This document shows positions 37,332-46,522 of a DNA stretch of 64,000 nucleotides, piece after piece. A program made the translations under genes and the position numbers. Location: contig PLCS01000008.1 in NCBI GenBank assembly GCA_003134855.1, forward strand, positions 124,001 to 188,000. Reading direction: 5' to 3'. Position 1 is the first letter of the stretch. Every line of letters starts with the position of its first letter. Below the pieces are notes generated by a model. That model worked only from the letters and a program-made list of their open reading frames with translations. It had not been told where the DNA came from and ran no database searches. This DNA comes from Acidobacteriaceae bacterium (GTDB lineage: Bacteria > Acidobacteriota > Terriglobia > Terriglobales > Acidobacteriaceae).

Positions 37332-38810
37332 ATGCGCTCCCGGTTAGCCGGCGAGGCGAGCCGGACCGGCGGCTCCGGAGGAGCTGCTGAGCGAGCGGTC
37401 CTTGTGGGAGTGGACCTCGGAGTCCGCTCTCGCGGCAACCGCGCAGCCCAGACGGGTGCGCGGCAAGCGGTGGTGTGCGCGGAGCCGGACGGCGCTGATT
37501 TTGCGGATGCGCCGGAGTCCGCCGATCTTCCTTTTGCAGAGATTTTGCCGGGCAGAGCGGCTCTGGCGCGTTCCTCGACGGAACTGGACGCGGAGGAGTC
37601 ACTCGCCGAGTTTCGCGAACTGGTGGCGAGCGCCGGCGGCGTGGTGGTGGGCGAGATCATGCAGCGCCGCGCGCGCCCCGATCCGGCCACGCTAATCGGC
37701 TCCGGCAAGGTGGAGGAGATTCGCGGCGTTGCCGCCTCCACCGAGGCCGATCTGGTGCTCTTCGACCACGACCTGACGCCGACGCAACTGCGCAATCTGG
37801 AGGCCGCGCTGCCCTGCCGTGTGCTGGACCGCACGCAGTTGATTCTGGACATCTTTGCCCGCCACGCCCGCACCAGCGAGGGGCAGTTACAGGTGGAGCT
37901 GGCGCAGCTAGACTACCTACTGCCGCGGCTGAGCGGCAAGGGCAAGGCCATGTCGCAGCTTGGCGGCGGCATCGGCACGCGCGGACCGGGCGAAACCAAG
38001 CTGGAGACCGATCGCCGCCAGATCCAGCGCCGCATCGACCACTTGAAGCTGGAAGTGGAATCGGTGCGCCGGGTGCGCAAGCAGCAACGGCAGCGGCGCG
38101 AGTCGGTCCCGGTGCCCACGGTGGCCCTGGTCGGCTACACCAACGCCGGCAAGAGCACGCTCTTCAATCAACTGACAGGCGCGCAGGTCTTGCAGTCGGC
38201 GAAGATGTTCGCCACGCTGGACCCAAAGCTGCGGGCGATCGAACTGCCCAGCCGGCGGAAGGTGCTGCTTTCGGACACGGTCGGCTTCATTCGCAACCTG
38301 CCGCACACGCTGGTGACCAGCTTTCGCGCCACGCTGGAAGAGGTGGCGCAGGCTGAGGTGCTGCTGCACATCCGCGATGCGAACTCGACCTATGGCGAGG
38401 AGCAGAAGACGCAGGTCGAGCGGGTTCTGGGTGAACTGGATTGCCTCGCCAAGCCGCGCATCGAGGTGCTGAACAAGATTGACCTGCTGGGCGAGCACGA
38501 GCGGCAGGGTTTGCTGGAGCGGAGCGCGGCGGGGGCCGAGGTGGCCGTTTCGGCGCGCACCGGCGAGGGGATGGAGGCGCTGCTGGCGGCGATTGATCGC
38601 GCGCTGCACTCCGACCCGCAGCTCACCGCCGAACTACGCGTTCCGCAGCAGGAGGGCGCGGTGCTGGCGGCCATCGAGGCGGGCATGGTTGTGCATAGCC
38701 GCGAGTACGAAGGGAATCTGGTGCGACTGACGGTCAGCGGTCCGGCGTCGCTGATCGGGCGGCTGCGGCAGTTCCGGATGCGGGACGAGAGCGCTAAGGA
38801 GACTCCATGA
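37332..38810 (+). CDS. hflX: GTPase HflX
   Basis: 492 residues from the ATG at 37332, eight bases after the hfq stop; an upstream extension in the same frame would only overlap hfq. After an N-terminal HflX domain (about 75-250, with [16 protein letters not shown] and the Gly-rich [12 protein letters not shown] loop) comes the G domain: G1 GYTNAGKST (268-276), G3 DTVGF and G4 NKID. HflX binds the large ribosomal subunit and splits stalled ribosomes under stress. The first 65 residues are an Arg/Ala/Gly-rich extension not typical of the family. Its stop overlaps the next start (ATGA). Confidence 0.93.
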   Translation: MRSRLAGEASRTGGSGGAAERAVLVGVDLGVRSRGNRAAQTGARQAVVCAEPDGADFADAPESADLPFAEILPGRAALARSSTELDAEESLAEFRELVASAGGVVVGEIMQRRARPDPATLIGSGKVEEIRGVAASTEADLVLFDHDLTPTQLRNLEAALPCRVLDRTQLILDIFARHARTSEGQLQVELAQLDYLLPRLSGKGKAMSQLGGGIGTRGPGETKLETDRRQIQRRIDHLKLEVESVRRVRKQQRQRRESVPVPTVALVGYTNAGKSTLFNQLTGAQVLQSAKMFATLDPKLRAIELPSRRKVLLSDTVGFIRNLPHTLVTSFRATLEEVAQAEVLLHIRDANSTYGEEQKTQVERVLGELDCLAKPRIEVLNKIDLLGEHERQGLLERSAAGAEVAVSARTGEGMEALLAAIDRALHSDPQLTAELRVPQQEGAVLAAIEAGMVVHSREYEGNLVRLTVSGPASLIGRLRQFRMRDESAKETP

Positions 38811-39364
38811 ACCCCGCCGAAGACCGCGCCATTACCACGCTCAGTAGCCGCGAGGTCTATCGCAACCACTGGATGATCTTGCGCGAGGACGAGATTCTGC
38901 GCTCCAACGGCGAACGGGGCGTCTACGGCGTGGTGGAGAAGGAGGACGCGGCGATCATCCTGCCCATCGACCGGGGGCGCGTCTGGCTGGTAGAGCAGTT
39001 TCGCTACACCATCGGGGAGCGGGCGCTGGAGCTGCCCCAGGGCGGCTGGGAGATGGAAGTCGAAGATCCCGAAGAGCTGGCGCGCGGCGAACTCAAAGAG
39101 GAGACCGGCCTGGCAGCCGCGCGGATGACCTGCCTGGGATGGCTGTGGATTGCCTACGGCTTCACGCGGCAGAGGCAGCACGTCTTTCTCGCCACCGGGC
39201 TGACTGAGAGTGAGAAGACCCCCGACGTCGAGGAGCACGACCTCGTCGTCCGCTCCTTCGCCGTGGAGGAGTTCGAGGGGATGATGCGCAATGGCGTGAT
39301 TCGCGACAATGGCACGCTGTCGGCGTGGGGGTTGTATCTGCTTTGGAAGGTAAAACAGGGATGA
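38807..39364 (+). CDS. NUDIX hydrolase, ADP-ribose pyrophosphatase-like
   Basis: 185 residues, translationally coupled to hflX by a four-base overlap. The Nudix box lies at about 79-102 (GGWEMEV ... [13 protein letters not shown]): the catalytic Glu residues are kept, but the Arg of the consensus RE pair is Gly, with an Arg one position earlier. [20 protein letters not shown] before the box fits the ADP-sugar pyrophosphatase group, which cleaves ADP-ribose to AMP and ribose 5-phosphate. The exact substrate is not determined. Confidence 0.85.
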   Translation: MNPAEDRAITTLSSREVYRNHWMILREDEILRSNGERGVYGVVEKEDAAIILPIDRGRVWLVEQFRYTIGERALELPQGGWEMEVEDPEELARGELKEETGLAAARMTCLGWLWIAYGFTRQRQHVFLATGLTESEKTPDVEEHDLVVRSFAVEEFEGMMRNGVIRDNGTLSAWGLYLLWKVKQG

Positions 39365-39491
39365 GTTGAATACGGGGGCCGATTGCGATTGAGCGCTAGA
39401 TCGGGTTGCAACGCAGCGGTAAGATCTACCTTGTGAGCTTTCTTCTTTCTGGGCGAATTCGGCGCAAAACAGTTCAGCGCTGCGGGAGCCT

Positions 39492-40025
39492 TTACATCGC
39501 GAGTTTGTAGATGTTGCCCTTGCTATCCTGGGCCACGCCTCTCGCGCCGTATCCCGCAGCGCCATTGTTGTTGGAGTTTCCCAGGTCATACCACTCGACC
39601 TGCAGCACAGTGCCTTGATTTCCAGTCAGCTCAGTGTGCACGAAAAGGGGCTGACCGAGAACGTGGGCCACATAAAAGCCCTGTCCGTAGACCGTGTCCC
39701 ATGCGGCGGCCATGCTGTTTGCTCCCGTTGTGCCTGCAACAGCGCTGTCTGTTCCCGCCTTATCGTATACCTGTTTCCACGTGCCTTGAAACTGTTCGCC
39801 ATTTGCGAGAGTAATCGCCAGTTTTCCCTGCCTGTCATCCGAATGCACGCCAACAGTGACGGGTTTGCTGAAGTTGGCGACGAGAGTAAATTTGGCAGGG
39901 TAGATCGGTGGCGGCGTCAGCGAGGCAAGCGGGCCCTGGACCGGATAGAGATGGCCGAGGCTCTGGCATCCCGAGATCATGCAAACGCTTAAAAGTCCAA
40001 GGGTAAGAACAAATATCGTTTTCAT
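39492..40025 (-). CDS. Small lipoprotein of unknown function
   Basis: 177 residues. The N-terminus MKTIFVLTLGLLSVCMISGC is a lipoprotein signal with lipobox ISGC (Cys20). The mature part is beta-rich with Gly/Asn-rich stretches (WYDLGNSNNNGAAGYGARG) and ends DSKGNIYKLAM. No enzyme motif is visible. It is convergent with the NUDIX gene and lies 62 bases downstream of citrate synthase on the same strand. The family was not recognised. Confidence 0.7.
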   Translation of the reverse strand: MKTIFVLTLGLLSVCMISGCQSLGHLYPVQGPLASLTPPPIYPAKFTLVANFSKPVTVGVHSDDRQGKLAITLANGEQFQGTWKQVYDKAGTDSAVAGTTGANSMAAAWDTVYGQGFYVAHVLGQPLFVHTELTGNQGTVLQVEWYDLGNSNNNGAAGYGARGVAQDSKGNIYKLAM

Positions 40026-40087
40026 GGGGTATCCTCTATCCGTTAGAAACCGGAATCCAGCAAATAGTTGCTGTGCCGGTCTGAGTT

Positions 40088-41224
40088 TTATCCGCGCTCG
40101 TCCATGGGGATGTAGGGCGCGGGATAGGGCGGCCCGATGTACTCGGCGCGGGGACGGATGAGGCGGTTGTCGTCAAGCTGCTCGATGATGTGAGCGGCCC
40201 AGCCGGCGATGCGGCTGATGGCGAAGATGGGCGTATAGAGGTCGATGTCGATGCCCAGCGTCGCATAAGTGGAGGCCGAGTAGAAGTCTACGTTGGCGTT
40301 GAGTTTTTTATCGGCGTTGATGTAAAGCTCGATGGCGCGGGAGTACTCGAACCACTTGGGAATGCCGGCGTCCTTGCCGAGCTGCTCGCTCATCTTGCGC
40401 AGGTGAGTGGCGCGGGGGTCTTCGGTCTTGTAGACGCGGTGTCCGAAGCCGGAGATCTTCTGCCGCGCGGCAAGCATATTCTTGACGTATTCGACCGGAT
40501 CGGCGCCGGCCTTGTCGATCTCGTAGAGCATGCGCATCACGCCCTCGTTGGCGCCGCCGTGCAGCGGCCCCTTGAGCGCGCCGATGGCGCCGGTGACGGC
40601 CGAGTGAACGTCGGCCAGCGTGGCCGCGATGACGCGGGCGGCAAAGGTGGAGGCGTTCAGCTCGTGTTCGGCGTGCAGCACCAGCGCCAGGTCCAGCGTC
40701 CGGGTCGCCGTTTCAGAGGGCTTGACGCCGTTCAGCATCCAGAGAAAGTTGGCCGCATGGTTCAGCGAGCGATCGGGCGGCACCACATTGAGGCCCTTGC
40801 GCAGCCGGTCGTAGATGGCCACGATCATGGCTATCTGCGCGGTCAGGTGGTAGCACTTGCGAACGTTGGAGTCGTGGGAGTTGTCTTTTTCGTCGGCGTC
40901 GTAAAAGCTGAGCGCGGAGACGGCGGTGCGCAGGACCTCCATGGGCGTGGCCGAGGCGGGGATGCCGCGCAGCATATCGACGATGCGGAAGTCCAGCCCC
41001 CGTGCCAGCGAGAGTTGCGACTGGAACTCGCGCAGGGCCAACTCGTTGGGGAGAATGCCGTTCCACAGCAAGTAGGTCGTCTCCTCGAAGGTCGAGTGAA
41101 CGGCCAACTCGTGGATGTCGATACCGCGATAGGAGAGCACGCCCGCCTCTCCGTCGATCCAACAGATCCCGGAGTTTGCCGCGACAATCCCTTCCAGACC
41201 CTTTCCAGCGACAGCGGTCGTCAT
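40088..41224 (-). CDS. gltA: Citrate synthase (short type)
   Basis: 378 residues, the length of the type I-like short citrate/2-methylcitrate synthases. The active-site regions are intact: LVLHAEHELNAS and GPLHGGANEGV with the two catalytic His residues, GFGHRVYKTEDPRA, and the Asp in NVDFYSAS. It condenses acetyl-CoA with oxaloacetate at the entry of the TCA cycle. A 2-methylcitrate synthase role cannot be excluded from sequence alone, but no prp genes are adjacent. It is divergent from the coiled-coil protein gene at 41612. Confidence 0.93.
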   Translation of the reverse strand: MTTAVAGKGLEGIVAANSGICWIDGEAGVLSYRGIDIHELAVHSTFEETTYLLWNGILPNELALREFQSQLSLARGLDFRIVDMLRGIPASATPMEVLRTAVSALSFYDADEKDNSHDSNVRKCYHLTAQIAMIVAIYDRLRKGLNVVPPDRSLNHAANFLWMLNGVKPSETATRTLDLALVLHAEHELNASTFAARVIAATLADVHSAVTGAIGALKGPLHGGANEGVMRMLYEIDKAGADPVEYVKNMLAARQKISGFGHRVYKTEDPRATHLRKMSEQLGKDAGIPKWFEYSRAIELYINADKKLNANVDFYSASTYATLGIDIDLYTPIFAISRIAGWAAHIIEQLDDNRLIRPRAEYIGPPYPAPYIPMDERG

Positions 41225-41611
41225 AGCCCTCGATCTCCCCTTAGCGATTTAGCGATATTTTTCAGACGATTGGGGTGGCTGTCCTGGCCTCCAACAAGCC
41301 CGGCGCCCGAATGTGCCGTATAGATTGTTTATAACGCAGTGATTCGATGGTTGTCACGAAACGTGGGACGGCGGCAGGGTGGAAATGGCTGTGAAGGCTC
41401 TTTTTGGGTGTGTTATGTATAAAGAAGGCCAGTTTTTTCAACACAAGGCGGAATATTTCTATATTCTGTAGATTCCCAGGGACGCGCGGAGCGAGGGCTT
41501 CGTCATAGGGCATTCCGGGAGATTTTTTTAGAGCGGCGTCTAATCCGGAGAGGAAGGCGCCCTACAACAAGAGCGGTCCGCGCGACGGGCCGTCACGGAG
41601 AGGCAGCAAAG
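41225..41611. other. 387-base divergent promoter region (citrate synthase / 41612 gene)
   Basis: No gene seen. AT-rich patches, including TTATGTATAAAG near 41413 and TATTTCTATATTCTGTAG near 41453, are plausible -10 regions, but no convincing -35 partner was found. No repeat element recognised. Confidence 0.4.
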
Positions 41612-42451
41612 ATGAGTGAACTTGACGATACCCCGCGCAGCTATTCGGGCGCACTACTGGCGGCCATCGCCGTCGCCCTGCTGATCGGGATTGGCAGCTT
41701 GATCTGGAACTACAACCAGAGCGGCAGCCTGGCCAACCAGCAAAAAGAGATCGACGCGGCCAACGAGCAGAATAAGAAACTGGCCTCCGATCTGCGCGAA
41801 ACCGATGCCCACCTCAAGGTGGCAACCGAGGAGCTGGGCAACTCACTGGGGCTGACGCAGAAGCAGATGGACGAGCGCGCCCAGGAGATCGTCCGCCGCG
41901 AGGAGCGCAACGAGGCTGACAGCCAGCGGCTGGCCAGCGCGCAAAAACAGACCGCGCAGGCTGTGACCGCCGTCTCCAACGATGTGTCCAGCGTCAAGAC
42001 CGACGTGGGCGGAGTGAAGACCGATCTGAGCAAAACGCAGAGCCAATTGGCCACGACGATCGACCAGTTGACGTCGATGAAGGGGGATTTGAACGGCCAC
42101 AGCAGCCTGATCGCCCGCAATCAGGAAGAGCTGGATTTGCTGAAGCACAGAGGCGACAGGAACTACTACGAGTTCACCCTCACCAAGGGCCAAAAAAAGC
42201 CCGTCGGTACGGTGAGCCTGGAGTTGAAGAAGGCCGACTCCAAGAAGAGCAAGTTCACTCTGGTGGTCTTCTCCGACGACAAACAGTATGAGAAGAAGGA
42301 TCGCAACCTGAACGAGCCGCTGCAGTTCTACAGCGGCAAGGATGGGCTGCTCTTCGAGGTCGTGGTCAACTCCGTGGGCGTAAAGAATAGCCAGATCTCC
42401 GGCTATCTGACAACGCCGAAGAATGCGCCGGTTCCGGCTACTGTTCCATAA
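41612..42451 (+). CDS. Single-span membrane protein with long coiled coil
   Basis: 279 residues. One transmembrane helix (about 13-33) follows a short cytoplasmic N-terminus. A Gln/Ala/Glu-rich heptad region (about 38-175, with repeated SSVKTDVGGVKTDLSK-type units) forms a long coiled coil. The C-terminal domain (about 178-270) is a small beta-domain beginning YYEFTLTKGQKKPVGTVSLEL. No family was recognised. The last 14 bases overlap the 3' end of the convergent gene 42438-43106. Confidence 0.75.
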   Translation: MSELDDTPRSYSGALLAAIAVALLIGIGSLIWNYNQSGSLANQQKEIDAANEQNKKLASDLRETDAHLKVATEELGNSLGLTQKQMDERAQEIVRREERNEADSQRLASAQKQTAQAVTAVSNDVSSVKTDVGGVKTDLSKTQSQLATTIDQLTSMKGDLNGHSSLIARNQEELDLLKHRGDRNYYEFTLTKGQKKPVGTVSLELKKADSKKSKFTLVVFSDDKQYEKKDRNLNEPLQFYSGKDGLLFEVVVNSVGVKNSQISGYLTTPKNAPVPATVP

Positions 42452-43106
42452 CCGCTGTCTGGGGCGCGAGCACCAGGTTTTGCTGGTACTGGATCGAGAA
42501 GGTGAAGTTCAGGCCGGACTTCGATCCCGGGTCGCTGTGATTCGGGTCCGGCAGCCAGTCCTTGCGCGCGTCCCACTGCTGTTTTGTCAGCCGGAAGACC
42601 CAGAATGCGGTGCCGTCCACGCTCTGCCCCGGGTCGAGGACCGTATGGGGCGCGAGCGGCTTGCCGTGCGAGGCATCCAGCTTGGGAAAGGCGAGAAATG
42701 CCTCCTCGAATTGCGCCACGCTCCCCGCGGAGACGGAAAGAGGAATACCGTCCGCCAGCCTGACATTGGCCAGCACATTCTGCACGATGAGCGGAACCTT
42801 GCTCTGGTTATGCAGCTTCACATGGGCAAAGAGCAGCACCTGGTCGAAGCTCTCCTGGGACTTGGCATCGCCGTTGGCATCGATCCCCGAGGTCTGGCCG
42901 TGCCTGGGATAAGCCCATACTTGCACAATTTCGCCGCTGGCCACCGGCGGCTTGTGGCTGGCCAGCACGACGACGGCGACGACGACGGTGACCAGCACGG
43001 CCGCGATGACGCCCGCCCGGACCACGTGGCTGCTGCCCTTGGTGAACTCTTCGCCAAGAGCGGCGTCGTCAATTTCTTCCTGGGATTCCTGATGGAGTAA
43101 GCTCAT
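42438..43106 (-). CDS. Single-span membrane protein of unknown function
   Basis: 222 residues. The N-terminus is acidic (QESQEEIDDAALGEEF), then comes one transmembrane helix at about 30-50 (VIAAVLVTVVVAVVVLA). The extracytoplasmic part looks like an Ig-like beta-domain (QVLLFAHVKLHNQSKVPLIV, then a C-terminal FTFSIQYQQNLVL). It converges on, and overlaps by 14 bases, the coiled-coil gene. Function unknown. Confidence 0.7.
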   Translation of the reverse strand: MSLLHQESQEEIDDAALGEEFTKGSSHVVRAGVIAAVLVTVVVAVVVLASHKPPVASGEIVQVWAYPRHGQTSGIDANGDAKSQESFDQVLLFAHVKLHNQSKVPLIVQNVLANVRLADGIPLSVSAGSVAQFEEAFLAFPKLDASHGKPLAPHTVLDPGQSVDGTAFWVFRLTKQQWDARKDWLPDPNHSDPGSKSGLNFTFSIQYQQNLVLAPQTAVMEQ

Positions 43107-43414
43107 AGCGCCCTTATCTTATCTCGGCTGACGCAAAATGGGCCAAGAATTTCGCATTATTTCCGCGAACGATACTGAATATGCAGCGGATGCTTCGATT
43201 GAGCTACTGCTTAGAGTGGCGCGGCGCGAACTTATTTCTCTTATAGATCAGTTCTGAATACGGGGCCTCCGAATGCAGCGTTCCATACTAAAACACATAG
43301 AAAACAAAATATTTAAGTTGTATCACGCCTCTTGTGACATGGGGCTGAAAAATGGGCACACTCACGCGTACCACCGGGCGGCGGTCTTGCGCTTACGCCT
43401 GGTCTTCAGCGCCT
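43107..43414. other. 308-base region between the cspA-type gene and gene 42438
   Basis: AT-rich in its centre. It holds a 39-codon plus-strand frame (43138-43257, starting MGQEFRIISAND) with no ribosome site. Nothing else recognised. Confidence 0.35.
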
Positions 43415-43645
43415 CTAGGCTGTGCTGGGCACGGCGTCCCGGAGACGGATAACCGCATCCGCCTGGGCGCCTTTCTGCCCCTGGACGATGTCGAACTCAA
43501 CGTCATCGCCCTCTTTCAGCGTTTTGTACCCGTCCAACTGAATCGATGAGTAGTGAACGAATACATCCGGCCCGTCTTCACGCCCAATGAATCCGTAGCC
43601 CTTGGCGTTGTTGAACCACTTGACCTTCCCTTTGTATTGAGCCAC
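43415..43645 (-). CDS. Cold-shock domain protein
   Basis: 76 residues, a single OB-fold. RNP1 is KGYGFI and RNP2 is VFVHY; the basic N-terminal [12 protein letters not shown] and the central [15 protein letters not shown] loops fit CspA-family proteins, which bind single-stranded RNA/DNA and melt RNA structure. The C-terminal extension ([10 protein letters not shown]) is longer than in E. coli CspA. The gene stands alone. Confidence 0.93.
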   Translation of the reverse strand: MAQYKGKVKWFNNAKGYGFIGREDGPDVFVHYSSIQLDGYKTLKEGDDVEFDIVQGQKGAQADAVIRLRDAVPSTA

Positions 43646-43774
43646 AGGTTCCTGCCTTTCTTACATCCTGTGAGGTACGGCGAACAGCGTACTGGGGAAT
43701 GTCCGCCGCTATATATTCTGACGCAAAAAGCTGCCATCGGTTACAAAATTTTTAGGCAGCCCCCGTGCAAAAGG

Positions 43775-43808
43775 AGGCAGAGCCGGCGGAGGAGTGCCGG
43801 CCCTGCCT
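43775..43808 (-). terminator. Terminator of the H1-tailed NUDIX gene
   Basis: AGGCAG-a-GCCGGC (43775-43787) pairs with GCCGGC-c-CTGCCT (43796-43808), 12 paired bases with one mismatch. On the minus strand it is followed by CCTTTTGC. It lies 39 bases past the stop. Confidence 0.65.
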
Positions 43809-43846
43809 GGAGAGAATGGCTTGAAGCGGGGCTACAGATTCCTCCG

Positions 43847-44668
43847 CTACTTGCCGTGCTTGCCGGCCATCTTGTGCGCGAACAAGAGCACGCTGGTCAG
43901 CGTCTTGCCGTCCAGTATCGCGCCCTTCTCGATCAGCTTGACCACCTGGGAGAGTTTGACCAGGCGAAACTCGATCCGCTCGTCGTCCTCCGGATGGGCG
44001 TCGCCCGCCACCAGGCCCTCGGCCACGAAGACCTTCATCGACTCGCCGAGAAAGCCGGGGCTGGGATAGTACTCGACCAGAGGCTTCCACTTCTTTGCCC
44101 GGTAGCCGGTTTCCTCCTCCAACTCCCGCTGGGCGCCTTGCAGGGCGTCCTCGCCCGGATCCAGCTTGCCGGCCGGCAGCTCCCACAGGAATCGGCCGGC
44201 GGCATGGCGATACTGCCGCTCGATTACGACCCATGGATTTTTCTTGCTTTTCGTGTTGTCGATAGCCAGGATGACTACACTGCCGTGGTGGCGGACGACG
44301 TCGCGCACGCCCTCCCTGCCACCCGGCTCAATCAGCCGGTCGCGCAGCACACGGAAGAGCGGCCCCTCGAAGACCACTTCGGAGCTGAGCAGCTCAGCCT
44401 TTTGCTCCACCGGCGCGTTAGGAGCCTTCGTCGCCTTGGGTTTTGCGGCTTTTGCTCCTTTGGGTTTTGCGGCTTTTTTTGCCTTGGGTTTTGCGGCTTT
44501 TGCGGCCTTGGGCTTGGTGGCCTTTGCTTTCTTTGGTTTCGCGGCCTTTGCGATCCTGGGCTTGGCAGCTTTTGCTTTCTTAGGTTTTACTGCCGTTGCA
44601 ATCTCGTGCGCCGCAGCTTCTGCGGTCATGGGCTCGGCGGCCTTCACGGCTTTCTTGACCTTGGGCAT
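43847..44668 (-). CDS. NUDIX hydrolase with histone-H1-like Lys/Ala/Pro tail
   Basis: 273 residues from the ATG at 44668, chosen because AAGGAGAGAG precedes it; the frame is open 39 codons further up without a ribosome site. Residues about 28-86 are a run of AKPK/AAKP-type repeats, like the C-terminal tail of histone H1 and bacterial H1-like proteins. From about 95 on lies an ADP-ribose-pyrophosphatase-like NUDIX domain with a fully canonical box (GKLDPGEDALQGAQRE, then LEEETGY; about 167-189) and the upstream WVVIERQYRHAAGRFLWELP strand. The enzyme should hydrolyse ADP-ribose or a related nucleoside diphosphate. The tail would bind DNA or another polyanion (inference). Confidence 0.85.
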   Translation of the reverse strand: MPKVKKAVKAAEPMTAEAAAHEIATAVKPKKAKAAKPRIAKAAKPKKAKATKPKAAKAAKPKAKKAAKPKGAKAAKPKATKAPNAPVEQKAELLSSEVVFEGPLFRVLRDRLIEPGGREGVRDVVRHHGSVVILAIDNTKSKKNPWVVIERQYRHAAGRFLWELPAGKLDPGEDALQGAQRELEEETGYRAKKWKPLVEYYPSPGFLGESMKVFVAEGLVAGDAHPEDDERIEFRLVKLSQVVKLIEKGAILDGKTLTSVLLFAHKMAGKHGK

Positions 44669-44866
44669 CTCTTCTCTCTCCTTGAAGCGCGTTCCTGCGC
44701 AATTCAGAATAGAGTATACGCACACAACGGCCCGCGCGCCGCACCAGATTCGCCATGCGTGCATCAATTCGCACTGGCGTAACATCTTTAACAGTAGCCG
44801 AATCCCGTTTTTGCCCCTGCGCTTGGGATTCGCTATCAGATTTAAGATCGTATAGAGAGTAAGTCA

Positions 44867-46495
44867 TTGAACGCAGAGTGCCATCCCATCAGCGTTGTAC
44901 CGGGGCTGCACCGGCTCTTTCTGGAGTACTGCTCCGGCGCGGCGGCGGCGCGGGCGTTTTACGCCCCGTTGCCGCCGGGCACGGACGCGCCGGGGGGCTG
45001 GCAGGCGCGCCCGGACCTGACCCCACAGCGGCCCGCGCACTGGCCGGAGCTGCTCGGGCTGCTGGCCGGGCAGAACACTGAATCAACACAGGCGGCGGCG
45101 CTCGAAGCTCTCGGCGGCGGCGCGGGCGTCTTGGTGACCGGCCAGCAGGTGGGCCTCTTCGGCGGGCCGCTCTTCACGCCCTTCAAGGCGGCCACCGCGC
45201 TGGCCCGCGCGCGCCAGGCGACGGCAGCGGGCCGTCCTCACGCCGCCGTCTTCTGGCTGGCTACCGAAGACCACGACTTTGCCGAGATCAATCACGTCGT
45301 CTTCCCGGCGCGCCGCGAACTGCGCAGGCTGGAGTATTCGGCGGCTCCCGAGGCCGCGCGCCCGGTGGGCGGCCTGGTGCTGGACGACTCGATCAAGCCA
45401 CTGGTCGATCAGGCGTACGAACTGCTCGGAGCTTCCGAGGCAATGGAGGCGTTGGCCGCAGCCTACCAGCCGGGACGCACCTTCGCCCAGGCCTTTGCTG
45501 AGTTTTATTCGCGTGCCTTTGCCGCGCAGGGACTGCTGGTGCTGGATGCAGGCAGCCGCGCCTTTCACCGCATCGGCTCTCCTGTCTTGTGCGCGGCTGT
45601 GGAACGCGCCGACGAGCTGCACGCCGCGCTCGTGGAGCGCAATCAATCGCTCGATGCAGCCGGCTATCATGCGCAGGTAGCCGTTGGGGAGCAATCGAGC
45701 TTGCTCTTCCTCATCGATCAAAGCAGCGGCGCGCGCCTCGCGCTGAAGCGGCTGGCTCCCAGCGCTGCCGAGCCGGCAGGACTGTGGCAGGCGGGGCGGC
45801 ATAGCTTTTCCACGGCGGAGCTTCTTGACATTCTCGACGCCGAGCCGGAGCGCATCTCGCCCTCGGCGCTGCTGCGGCCCGTCTTCCAGGATTTCCTGCT
45901 CTCGACTTCGGAGATCATCGGCGGACCGGCGGAGATTGCCTACTTTGCCCAATCCTCCGTGCTCTACGAACGCATTCTGGGCCGGGTGACGCCGGCGCTG
46001 CCGCGCTTTTCGGCGACGCTGATTGAGCCGGCCATTGGCGACCTGCTGCGCCAGCACAACCTCACGCTGGAGCAGGTCTTTGCCGAGAGCCCGGCCTCGC
46101 TCGGGCAACTGCTGGCTGCCCGCTCGATTCCAGCGGCGGGAAAACGAAATCTGGCGGCGGCCGAGCTTGCGCTGAACGCCGAGTTGATCCCGCTGCTCGA
46201 CTGGATGCATTCGCTCGATGAGGGCCTGGGCCGGTCGGGAGAAACCGCAGCCGGCAAGATCCGCTACCAGATGAGCCGCTTGCGGACTCTGGCGGCCAAC
46301 TTCCAGTTGCAGCGCGAGGACTCGCTCGCGCGCCACGCCGAGTCCATCAGCCAGGCGCTCTATCCCGGCGGCGTCTTGCAGGAGCGGCTGCACGGCGCGG
46401 CGTATTACTTTGCCCGCTACGGTTTTGGGCTGGCGGAAGAGCTGACCGCGCAAGCCGCAAATTGCCGCTCAGGCCATGCGGCGATCTGGCTATAA
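44867..46495 (+). CDS. bshC: Bacillithiol synthase, cysteine-adding enzyme
   Basis: 542 residues, starting at a TTG (44867) after GAGAG. The family core is clear: VTGQQVGLFGGPLFTPFKA and FWLATEDHDFAEINHVVF, then the coiled-coil and C-terminal blocks (QRLHGAAYYFARYGF-like end). BshC joins cysteine to glucosaminyl-malate in the last step of bacillithiol synthesis. Bacillithiol is the low-molecular-weight thiol of Firmicutes, Bacteroidota and acidobacteria. bshA and bshB are not in the window. It is divergent from the H1-tailed NUDIX gene. Confidence 0.92.
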   Translation: MNAECHPISVVPGLHRLFLEYCSGAAAARAFYAPLPPGTDAPGGWQARPDLTPQRPAHWPELLGLLAGQNTESTQAAALEALGGGAGVLVTGQQVGLFGGPLFTPFKAATALARARQATAAGRPHAAVFWLATEDHDFAEINHVVFPARRELRRLEYSAAPEAARPVGGLVLDDSIKPLVDQAYELLGASEAMEALAAAYQPGRTFAQAFAEFYSRAFAAQGLLVLDAGSRAFHRIGSPVLCAAVERADELHAALVERNQSLDAAGYHAQVAVGEQSSLLFLIDQSSGARLALKRLAPSAAEPAGLWQAGRHSFSTAELLDILDAEPERISPSALLRPVFQDFLLSTSEIIGGPAEIAYFAQSSVLYERILGRVTPALPRFSATLIEPAIGDLLRQHNLTLEQVFAESPASLGQLLAARSIPAAGKRNLAAAELALNAELIPLLDWMHSLDEGLGRSGETAAGKIRYQMSRLRTLAANFQLQREDSLARHAESISQALYPGGVLQERLHGAAYYFARYGFGLAEELTAQAANCRSGHAAIWL

Positions 46496-46522
46496 TCCTC
46501 TCCAGCGGGATTGAGGTTCGCC

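Noticed and set aside
45083-46453. 456-codon minus-strand frame opposite bshC
   Set aside because: Antisense to a well-conserved BshC.
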